Source of the DNA: Bacteroidales bacterium UBA5287
Lineage (GTDB): Bacteria; Bacteroidota; Bacteroidia; Bacteroidales; Dysgonomonadaceae
Reading direction: 5' to 3'
Length of the DNA: 5,720 bases
NCBI GenBank assembly: GCA_002411345.1
Contig: DHSL01000074.1
Location: 1-5,720, forward strand
Every line of letters starts with the position of its first letter. Positions within the stretch are counted from its first letter, which is position 1. The translations under genes and the position numbers were made by a program. Shown in pieces: positions 1 through 5,720 of the stretch. Under the pieces are notes generated by a model, which was not told the origin of the DNA, made no database searches, and worked only from the letters and a program-made list of their open reading frames with translations.

Positions 1-773
1 AAACCTAACGACATCCCGTAATTTATAATGCTGTCAATTGCCATTACTTCTGTAGCTCCGGCACAAAACAGGGCGATTACCCCTAAAACCAGGTTTGGAA
101 ATTGGAATACATTTTTTTTGTCGTTGTGTGTTGAAAGAATTTCGTGTTCCTCCTTCTCCTCTTCAATTTCAGGAAACCAATTGTTTTTTTTCAGAATAAA
201 GGACATCACAACAAACAAGGCTGTAATAATTAAATAGGGAAATATTATTTTATTAAGTTCATCCTGTTGTACAATATTGGTCGCCCCATGCAGCAAGATA
301 CTACCCAACACCAGTTGTCCGATGATACCCCCGATTTTATTAGAGAACCCCATAAAACTGATACGTTTGGCGCCGCTTTCGTGGGGTCCCATTAAAGTAA
401 CATAGGGATTAATAGCCGTTTGGAGAAGTGTTAACCCGATGCCGGTAGTAAACAGTCCAACTAAAAAAATGGGATACGATGCCAATTTTGCTGCCGGGAT
501 AAAAAGTCCACATCCTGTTGCCATTATCAGTAAGCCCGTCGACATACCGTTTTTGAACCCGATCTTCTTCAAAACCATGGATGAAGGTATTGCCATTAGC
601 GTGTAAGAGAGGTAGTAGGCAAAAGTGACCAAATAGGAGTTGAAGTGGTTTAGTTCAAAAGTTTTTTTGAAAAAGGCAATCAACGTACCGTTTACCCAGG
701 TTAGAAATCCGAAAATAAAAAAGAGGAAAGCGGCTAATAGAAGGGCCTTTTGAAATTGTTCTTTTTTTTGCAT
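1..773 (-). CDS. FHS-family sugar permease (MFS), 3' part missing
   Basis: Inner-membrane sugar importer of the major facilitator superfamily, fucose/glucose/galactose (FHS, GluP/NagP-like) branch. Reading back from the ATG at 773-771, 257 codons stay open to the window edge, so the C-terminal part (roughly TM8-12 of a usual 400-440 aa protein) is outside. Visible hydrophobic segments: about residues 10-34, 46-66, 74-94, 98-120, 142-165, 177-195 and the start of TM7 at 228. A charged loop (KKNNWFPEIEEEKEEHE, about 195-211) is the usual central cytoplasmic linker. Family signatures are FGFLTWVNGTLI (21-32), LLQTAINPYVTLMGP (116-130) and RISFMGFSNKIGG (137-149). The acidic residues used by E. 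coli FucP (D46, E135) align by eye with G29 and Q118, which favours the GluP/NagP subtype over a fucose symporter. The TM7 text TEVMAIDSIINYG resembles hexose/N-acetylglucosamine permeases. Substrate is inferred only. It follows the GH109-like remnant after 125 bases. Confidence 0.93.
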   Translation of the reverse strand, partial: MQKKEQFQKALLLAAFLFFIFGFLTWVNGTLIAFFKKTFELNHFNSYLVTFAYYLSYTLMAIPSSMVLKKIGFKNGMSTGLLIMATGCGLFIPAAKLASYPIFLVGLFTTGIGLTLLQTAINPYVTLMGPHESGAKRISFMGFSNKIGGIIGQLVLGSILLHGATNIVQQDELNKIIFPYLIITALFVVMSFILKKNNWFPEIEEEKEEHEILSTHNDKKNVFQFPNLVLGVIALFCAGATEVMAIDSIINYGMSLG

Positions 774-822
774 ATTCAACGCTTAAATTTAAAATAGTTT
801 GTTTCTTTTTATTGTAGGATGT

Positions 823-894
823 TGCTCTCCCCACTAAATTTAACTCGATTGCCGATTACATTGTAAGAGCTTAATGTAGATGATCTGGAGAGCA
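823..894. repeat. Inverted repeat with nested hairpin in the permease leader
   Basis: An 8-base perfect inverted repeat, TGCTCTCC (823-830) and GGAGAGCA (887-894), encloses 56 bases. Inside it lies a second perfect 6-base hairpin, TACATT (857-862) and AATGTA (873-878), with a 10-base loop. The element sits just after the stop codon of the GH109-like remnant and before the permease start. In the minus-strand transcript it is not followed by a run of U, so it does not look like an intrinsic terminator. It could be an mRNA-stability or processing structure between cistrons, or chance. Only the base pairing is seen directly. Confidence 0.35.
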
Positions 895-898
895 TTTG

Positions 899-1306
899 TT
901 ATACGTTTTGCTGCTTCACAGACTCATCCGTTTTTATGCTTTCAAGTCTGACTCCTGTGTTGCCGCCTTTTCCCATACTGATGTCAACGGGTTGATTTGC
1001 TTTATAAGCACCGCACGTAAAGTCCGGAACTTCTATTGGCTCATAATCATTGGCTACGGACCATTCTGTAAGTGCGACCATTGAACTCCATAAGGCGGCA
1101 TCATAAACATCTTGATCCAGGGGTGGAGCCGCATATCCGCACATGTTAAAGTGCTGTTTTCCGGATTTCCTAACCTCATTTAAGGTGTCGGCGAATTTTA
1201 CATCTTCATCTTTTGATTTATTACATGAAATAATGCTTGGGCTTATTACTGCTCCAGCAGTAAGAGTCCCGGCCGATTTTAAAAAATTGCTTCTGTTTGT
1301 CTTCAT
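899..1306 (-). pseudogene. Internally deleted GH109-like Gfo/Idh/MocA protein
   Basis: A 135-codon frame from ATG (1306-1304) to TAA (901-899), read as an in-frame deletion remnant. Residues 1-28 are an export signal of the kind these proteins carry (NRSNFLKSAGTLTAGA, then a lipobox-like SIISC with Cys28). Residues 50-60 (KQHFNMCGYAA) match the stretch that normally precedes the Rossmann-fold beta strand of Bacteroidota GH109-type proteins. Instead of the expected VRVGFIGLGxRG NAD-binding motif, the frame goes straight to PLDQDVYDAALWS (62-74), EWSVAND (81-87) and EVPDFTCGAYKANQPVDI (92-109), which is the extreme C-terminus of the same family. Full-length members are about 440-480 aa, so roughly 330 residues (about 1 kb), including NAD binding and catalysis, appear to be missing. 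The twin arginine expected in the Tat motif is also broken (Arg5-Ser6). The intact family uses NAD in an oxidation-elimination hydrolysis of alpha-GalNAc or related glycosides; this product should be inactive. Family assignment is from remembered conserved motifs, not a search. An assembly collapse is the main alternative. Confidence 0.8.
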
Positions 1307-1368
1307 TCAAAATAAGATTAATTTATTTTGTTTTAAACACTTTTTGTTGTCTTATAATTGAATATACA

Positions 1369-3405
1369 TTATTCTATCCCAAAGTATTTTTTACCTTCTT
1401 CCCACAATTGTTCCAGTTCCGCATAATCCGGAGGAGTTTCAATAGGTAAGCGCCAGCCGCTTTCTCGTTGTTGACTTTCAGGAATATCTTTTAAAATGGG
1501 TTCGTAATACTTAAATAAACGCATAAAGGCATTGCCTAACAGAGGTTTGGTATGTATCATATTTGTATTGGTAAGTTTAGCACCAAAAGTAGTTTCCTTT
1601 TTAATTGCTTCAATTTTTGCTTCTACGTTATTTGTTGATGTTGTATCCCAGACTTCATCTCGCAATCGCAGATAATAAATATACATTCGTAACTGATCAA
1701 TACGTTTTTGATATTTGGGAATATCTGCAACTAGCTTTGAGGCTTCGTCTAGATCTTTATAAGCATCCCTCAATGCTGATTTTGAAGCCAAAAATTGTTT
1801 TGGATCATAAGCACCAAACTCATCAAAATCTGACTTAATATCAAGTAAACTATTTTGGTTGGATGGTAATGTATCGAGAACCATCACCCCACGTCCATAC
1901 CAGTGGGAGTAGTATCGTTCCATTGACTCCGCTGCAGGTCCGAATGCTTTTTCATAAAAGTCTTTTATCACTTCTTTTATATTTACATTCACATTCCAAA
2001 GTAATTGTGAACCAATATAGTAGTTTAAACCTCTAGGCCCCCAATTATTGCTTGCTTCAGTTACAAATGCCTTAGCATTATGTTTGTGATAAAATTTTAA
2101 ATCTTTTTGGATGATTTCAGGTAAATAAATATCCAATAATGGATTATCCCAATCCCATTGATAAACACTCCAATAGCCTCTAATGCCCACTTGATTACAT
2201 CTGCTGCCCCATAATTCTAATTGTTCTGACAGATTCAATGGTGTACGCCGATAGTGAGTTGTTGTTTGCACAAATATATTTTTGTGTAGTTTGAAAGAGG
2301 GCGGATGCGAGTAAGAGCTATATCCGTAACAACCTAAAAGAACTTCAGGATATTTTTCTGCCATTACATTCGCAACTTGATTTATCGCATTAAATAAAGT
2401 TTCGGAGACTGTACATACTAAGACTCCGTCAGGGCGAGTTGCAAAGAAAGTACCTCCTTCTTTTTTTATCTCTCCTCCTTGAGCTGTTCCGAAGCAGAGA
2501 TCGCATTCACAAAAACCACGTCCGTCAGCAGGGGATAAACTGACTGAAGAAGCTCCATTTTTGGCCATTTTCAAAGCATATTGGGTCATTCGTTCTATTA
2601 CTTCCGGGTGTGAATAACACAGCTTAGTTGCGGTTCTCTGTCCATCAACAAGAGCAAACCATTCCGGATGTAACTTAAAATCTTTCACAAAATCGATATC
2701 GTAATTTGTATGTCCAATATTTATAAATACAGGAGTTCCCATTCTGTTGTGGTAATCCCAGTTTAATTTGTCCGATACAGGTTTTTCATAAGTACCATAA
2801 CCGTACCAAATAATTCTACCCATGTCGAAAGATGGTATTTGCTTTGAAGGAAAGAGAGTGATGGTTTGATTTTTAGGTATTTCTTCCCACTCTTTACCAG
2901 GGAAAAACCACCTGCACCCCTGGTCCATCAATATAGTATTTACAGCATGTCGGATGCCAAGAGAATTATCAGCGACAATAAATATATTTTCACCCTCTTT
3001 CCCAATTTGAAACCCTTCTTCCCCAAGGTGTTCAATATTTTTTTTATTCCAGGGGTAATTTGAAGTAAGACCAATATAACAGCCGTGTGAGTTTTTTTTG
3101 AACGGTTCAACTTTTAAGTTACAACCCGAAATTTGATTCACGTAAAACAACAGTGTGTTAATAGCTTCTCTTTGTTCTCCAATAGAATCATATGCTATCA
3201 CTCCTCTTTCGCTATTTTCTATTATATTTGACCCTTTATCAAGAGGTAAAATATTCGGATCTACAAGTATTGTATACAAAGGAGTGCTTTCTTTGACCAA
3301 GATTATTGGAGAAGATATTTTCCCATTATGTTTTGATGTACAGGCAATTGAGACAAATATTAGTAAAAAGAAAATATTCTTAAGCAGAGTAATAAAAAAC
3401 TTCAT
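1369..3405 (-). CDS. DUF4838 lipoprotein, candidate glycoside hydrolase
   Basis: A complete 678-aa protein starting at ATG 3405-3403 and probably membrane-anchored. A hydrophobic leader (residues 3-21) ends in VSIAC with Cys22 as the likely lipidated residue. The following residues (TSKHNG) lack the acidic stretch often linked to surface export in this phylum, so a periplasm-facing anchor is at least as likely. Residues about 75-190 look like the GH67-type N-terminal domain (alpha/beta, with GVIAYDS, CYIGLTSN, FIVADNSLGIRHAVNTIL and CRWFFPG). Residues about 195-505 match DUF4838, a probable TIM-barrel. Landmarks are VSLSPADGRGFCECDLC with Cys299, Cys301 and Cys304, GYWSVYQWDWDNP (410-422), FVTEASNNWGPRGLNYY (447-463) and the closing FYEKAFGPAAESMERYYSHW (483-502). 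Glu450 and Asp294 are candidate active-site acids, but this is inference. The remaining C-terminus is helical, with charged segments at about 540-605. Substrate is unknown; the GH67 resemblance hints at uronic or acidic sugars, the neighbours at amino sugars. It is 53 bases behind the propeller gene. Confidence 0.88.
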   Translation of the reverse strand: MKFFITLLKNIFFLLIFVSIACTSKHNGKISSPIILVKESTPLYTILVDPNILPLDKGSNIIENSERGVIAYDSIGEQREAINTLLFYVNQISGCNLKVEPFKKNSHGCYIGLTSNYPWNKKNIEHLGEEGFQIGKEGENIFIVADNSLGIRHAVNTILMDQGCRWFFPGKEWEEIPKNQTITLFPSKQIPSFDMGRIIWYGYGTYEKPVSDKLNWDYHNRMGTPVFINIGHTNYDIDFVKDFKLHPEWFALVDGQRTATKLCYSHPEVIERMTQYALKMAKNGASSVSLSPADGRGFCECDLCFGTAQGGEIKKEGGTFFATRPDGVLVCTVSETLFNAINQVANVMAEKYPEVLLGCYGYSSYSHPPSFKLHKNIFVQTTTHYRRTPLNLSEQLELWGSRCNQVGIRGYWSVYQWDWDNPLLDIYLPEIIQKDLKFYHKHNAKAFVTEASNNWGPRGLNYYIGSQLLWNVNVNIKEVIKDFYEKAFGPAAESMERYYSHWYGRGVMVLDTLPSNQNSLLDIKSDFDEFGAYDPKQFLASKSALRDAYKDLDEASKLVADIPKYQKRIDQLRMYIYYLRLRDEVWDTTSTNNVEAKIEAIKKETTFGAKLTNTNMIHTKPLLGNAFMRLFKYYEPILKDIPESQQRESGWRLPIETPPDYAELEQLWEEGKKYFGIE

Positions 3406-3458
3406 AATTTATTATTTAATTCAATAATTATCAGAATGAATCAATAGCTTTCAATTTT

Positions 3459-4859
3459 TTATGGCAATCTTTCAGACATTGGTATATATACCGCCATCAT
3501 TGCTGTAGTATCCCAACCTTTTCCAGGAACTCGCTCAGCTCTGTTTCCATTCCATGTAATATACAGAATACTGCCTTCATCGTTAAGAGCAGTACTAAAC
3601 GTGCCATCAGGTTCGTAACCATAATTATCTTTGTAATACCTGCCTACGAATGCCAGAATTTTATGTTTGCCAGTCTTCAAATCATATTGAATTATCGGTA
3701 CATCTTCTTTAATAATTCCTCCATGTGCACCCGGCACGTAATATAAATATCGTTCTGTAACAGGGTCCAAATCCATGGAACAGGTATAGATCTGTTCTCC
3801 GACTGCGATATTTGTAAGCGTATCCAGCTTTTCCGTCTTTACATCAAAACGCCATATGTATGGATTTTTTGTACTGGTACCATATATTTTTCCTTCTTTT
3901 GACTCAACAGTTGCAGAAGTAACGTATGGAATTTCCGGGCATACGGTGATTTTATTTGTTGCCGGATCATATTTACGACCCTCTCCAATCCTGTAAAGAA
4001 GTTCATCTTGTTGCTTTAAATTTCCGGAAGTTCCCCAGTAAAGACAACCGGTACTCTTAGAATAGATGTAATAAAAAGGTGAGCCGCCGGCTGCTTTTTT
4101 CAGAAGCTTCCTATTCTTCATATCATATGCAATAAACCAATGTCCTTTATCAGGTGAGTCATTACCCGGTATTGTTCCGCCATAATAAATCATTCTGGCA
4201 GAATCTAAAACGCTGCCTGGAATAGTATGTTTTGGCATGGGATAATAGGCCACAATTTCCTGAGCTCCCGTTTCGGGATGAATACGATAAATATTGTCAC
4301 CTAAATAACCTCTTTTATCGGTGGTGTTATCAACAATAGAACCGCGATGGGTAGAAAAATACAACCATCCGTCCGAATCAAATTCAAGCCGGTTATGTAT
4401 TTTACCGGGGGTGTAATCCATTCCTTCCGGTATCCTGTTCTTACCCGGCTCTTCAAGAAATGACCTCAGATCAATTAACATCCTGATTTGTTTAGTCTTT
4501 GAATCATACTCGTATATTTGAGCATTACCTCTTGGTGAAGAATGATCACTGATAGCTGTATAGTATTTCGTTCCTTTAGTGACTCCATCGCTCCAGTTAG
4601 ACCATAGTTCAGGAACATATGTCTGTCCGGGAAAAAACAAGAATTCAATTTTTGGAGGCGTTTTGGCAATATCTATTTCTTTTGAAATCTGCATCTCCGC
4701 CTGTGGATCTTGTTTCAAAAACTGAACAGTTGAATCAATTGCAATCTGTTTTCCATCCGGCAATGTTGGAGGCCAAACAAGATCTTCAAATTTTAATTGT
4801 TGAGGTGTTGCAACAGTAGCGAAAGAGAATGCAATTAATATGAGTACAACTTCACGCAT
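3459..4859 (-). CDS. Secreted beta-propeller-like protein of unknown function
   Basis: A complete 466-aa protein, exported through an N-terminal signal (MREVVLILIAFSFATVA, likely cut after Ala17). The ATG at 4859-4857 is preferred; a GTG at 4865-4863 in the same frame adds only Met-Tyr ahead of the signal. After a linker (18-75), short blade-like units recur, each a strand such as 'Y-x-Y-D-x-K-T-x-x' followed by a readout of values: IYEYDSKTKQIRML (115-128), IYRIHPETGAQEIV (190-203), FIAYDMKNRKLL (242-253), RKYDPATNKITV (295-306), IWRFDVKTEKLDTL (335-348) and IIQYDLKTGKHKIL (389-402). This pattern indicates a beta-propeller of about six or seven blades. Conserved-looking stretches are GKIHNRLEFDSDGWLYFSTHRG (152-173), YYVPGAHGG (373-381) and LYITWNGNRAE (432-442). 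I recognise the arrangement from uncharacterised secreted proteins of Planctomycetota and Bacteroidota but know of no assigned reaction. A lyase, a lactonase-like enzyme or a sugar-binding role are all possible. Its start is 8 bases past the upstream stop, suggesting translational coupling. Confidence 0.85.
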   Translation of the reverse strand: MREVVLILIAFSFATVATPQQLKFEDLVWPPTLPDGKQIAIDSTVQFLKQDPQAEMQISKEIDIAKTPPKIEFLFFPGQTYVPELWSNWSDGVTKGTKYYTAISDHSSPRGNAQIYEYDSKTKQIRMLIDLRSFLEEPGKNRIPEGMDYTPGKIHNRLEFDSDGWLYFSTHRGSIVDNTTDKRGYLGDNIYRIHPETGAQEIVAYYPMPKHTIPGSVLDSARMIYYGGTIPGNDSPDKGHWFIAYDMKNRKLLKKAAGGSPFYYIYSKSTGCLYWGTSGNLKQQDELLYRIGEGRKYDPATNKITVCPEIPYVTSATVESKEGKIYGTSTKNPYIWRFDVKTEKLDTLTNIAVGEQIYTCSMDLDPVTERYLYYVPGAHGGIIKEDVPIIQYDLKTGKHKILAFVGRYYKDNYGYEPDGTFSTALNDEGSILYITWNGNRAERVPGKGWDTTAMMAVYIPMSERLP

Positions 4860-4867
4860 ATACACTA

Positions 4868-5720
4868 TTAATTAATTGTTATTAATTGATTTGCTTTCAC
4901 ACCTTTCCTCGTAATTTTCCCTTTATTATGGGGTAAGATAACTTCAATATCAACGTTTGAAGTCTCTCCTAATCCAAAATGAGCAATCGCCGTTTGACCG
5001 GAAGCATAGCCATTACTGATACATATCTCATTACTACCGATCAGGTCTTCTGCCTGTCCCAATCGTCCAGCCTTGTACACCTTTATTTTGCTTCCTAACC
5101 CCATCGTATTGATGCCTTTAACATCTTGAATTCTAATTTTAATCCAGTTATTTGAGTTCACCGTCTCATTGCGAAGCAGCATCGAAGGAAATTCTTTCCA
5201 CCAGCTTGCAAGGAATATATCCATTAGTCCATCATTGTTATAGTCGCACACCGGCCCGGGTGCCATATAGGTTATTCGCTTGTCATACTGTATTTTTAAG
5301 AATATATCATCCGTTCCATGAGTTCTCATATAATTTAATTCTTCGATCGTGGGGAAATCATTTACATCATTCGCATCCGTCACAAATTTTGGTATTCCTT
5401 TACCTGAAACGCCTGAATTCTTTGATATGATCGGGTGGACTGAATTGCCACTATACTTGACCGCGGAGGTGTATATATCGGGCCAGCCATCGTTATCAAA
5501 ATCTTGAATTTCAACGTGTGGCGTCTTAATATGAATAGGGGGAAGAGCGGCTTGTAATGTAACTTCTTCGAACGATAACTCGTTGTTGATATCTCCCCTA
5601 TTCAAGAATAACCTAATAGGTTGAGGATAAAACCATGGTAATTGAAAATGTGAACCCAATACGATATCCATTAATCCATCCCTGTTGACATCGCCAAATG
5701 CCACTCCACACACCATGTTG
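4868..5720 (-). CDS. VCBS/FG-GAP repeat protein with ASPIC/UnbV domain (CRTAC1-like), 5' part missing
   Basis: The last 283 full codons of a larger secreted protein, ending in TAA at 4870-4868. The frame is open past the right edge, so the Met codon at 5716-5714 is internal and not a start. Counting from that Met, three VCBS/FG-GAP repeats are visible, each with an EF-hand-like calcium loop: DVNRDGLMD (9-17), DFDNDGWPD (72-80) and DYNNDGLMD (158-166). Such repeats build beta-propellers used in extracellular binding or adhesion. Residues about 189-280 form the ASPIC/UnbV domain, with NNWIKIRI (189-196), GLGSKIKVYKAG (206-217) and AHFGLGETSNVDIEVILP (245-262). In this family that domain closes the protein, and here it ends 2 residues before the stop with no type IX secretion tail. 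The region between repeats two and three (about 83-150) is longer than usual and may be an insertion. Members of this family usually run to 500-1100 aa, so half or more is off-window. The exact function of these proteins is not known. Confidence 0.9.
   Translation of the reverse strand, partial: NMVCGVAFGDVNRDGLMDIVLGSHFQLPWFYPQPIRLFLNRGDINNELSFEEVTLQAALPPIHIKTPHVEIQDFDNDGWPDIYTSAVKYSGNSVHPIISKNSGVSGKGIPKFVTDANDVNDFPTIEELNYMRTHGTDDIFLKIQYDKRITYMAPGPVCDYNNDGLMDIFLASWWKEFPSMLLRNETVNSNNWIKIRIQDVKGINTMGLGSKIKVYKAGRLGQAEDLIGSNEICISNGYASGQTAIAHFGLGETSNVDIEVILPHNKGKITRKGVKANQLITIN

Noticed and set aside
28..237. Plus-strand frame of 69 codons
   Set aside because: It lies entirely opposite the permease, which has clear family motifs; its translation is low-complexity with no recognisable domain.
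899..1306. Reading the 135-aa frame as an ordinary small secreted protein
   Set aside because: Its two halves match the opposite ends of one known family, so a deletion derivative explains it better than a new gene.
896..1361. Two plus-strand frames of 62 and 72 codons across the GH109-like remnant
   Set aside because: Both are antisense to a frame whose two ends match known family motifs, and neither shows a motif of its own.
1307..1368. Possible Bacteroidota promoter in the gap before the GH109-like remnant
   Set aside because: TATTTTG and CAAAATAA only approach the TAnnTTTG pattern in either direction, with wrong spacing; no matching upstream TTTG element at a fitting distance was convincing.
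3155..3427. Plus-strand frame of 90 codons
   Set aside because: Antisense to the N-terminal part of the DUF4838 lipoprotein; no independent evidence of coding.
4475..4669. Second minus-strand frame of 64 codons
   Set aside because: It overlaps the propeller gene in another frame, has no start context and no domain.
4866..4890. Repeated TTAAT/AATTA units around the end of the ASPIC/UnbV gene
   Set aside because: Short AT-rich low-complexity text that encodes the last residues and stop; expected by chance in this base composition and not extended.
5152..5430. Plus-strand frame of 92 codons
   Set aside because: Antisense to the VCBS/ASPIC gene, whose calcium loops and UnbV motifs cover the same bases.

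Overview
The window looks like part of a carbohydrate-utilisation region from a Bacteroidota genome. The sequence is AT-rich. Every convincing gene is on the minus strand, starts lack clear Shine-Dalgarno sequences, and the protein families (FHS sugar permease, GH109-type Gfo/Idh/MocA protein, DUF4838 lipoprotein, CRTAC1-like ASPIC/UnbV protein) are typical of glycan-degrading Bacteroidota. Some of these families also occur in Planctomycetota and Verrucomicrobiota, so the phylum is an inference and no genus is claimed.

In transcription order (right to left), the layout is as follows. (1) 5720-4868 is the C-terminal part of a secreted VCBS/FG-GAP repeat protein with an ASPIC/UnbV domain; its start lies beyond the right edge. 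(2) 4859-3459 is a secreted, probably beta-propeller protein of 466 aa from a recurring but uncharacterised family; its start lies only a few bases after the preceding stop. (3) 3405-1369 is a 678-aa lipoprotein with a GH67-like N-terminal region and a DUF4838 domain, a candidate glycoside hydrolase. (4) 1306-899 is a 135-aa frame that joins the export signal of a GH109-like Gfo/Idh/MocA protein directly to the extreme C-terminus of the same family, so the NAD-binding and catalytic body is missing. (5) 773-1 is the N-terminal 257 residues of an FHS-family sugar permease, cut by the left edge. Gaps between genes are about 8, 53, 62 and 125 bases, and I saw no Bacteroidota-type promoter in them, so one transcript is plausible.

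As a working model (inference), the secreted propeller, the CRTAC1-like protein and the DUF4838 lipoprotein act on or bind a glycan outside the cytoplasm. The GH109-like protein would once have processed a sugar, possibly an N-acetylhexosamine, and the permease would import the product. No SusC/SusD pair, sulfatase or regulator is visible here, so the substrate cannot be fixed from this window.

The most notable observation is the in-frame internal deletion in the GH109-like gene. Its junction falls at a short P-L-D segment likely shared by both ends of the parent protein. Either this strain has lost the enzyme recently or the assembly collapsed there. I found no tRNA, rRNA, CRISPR array, insertion sequence or convincing terminator.
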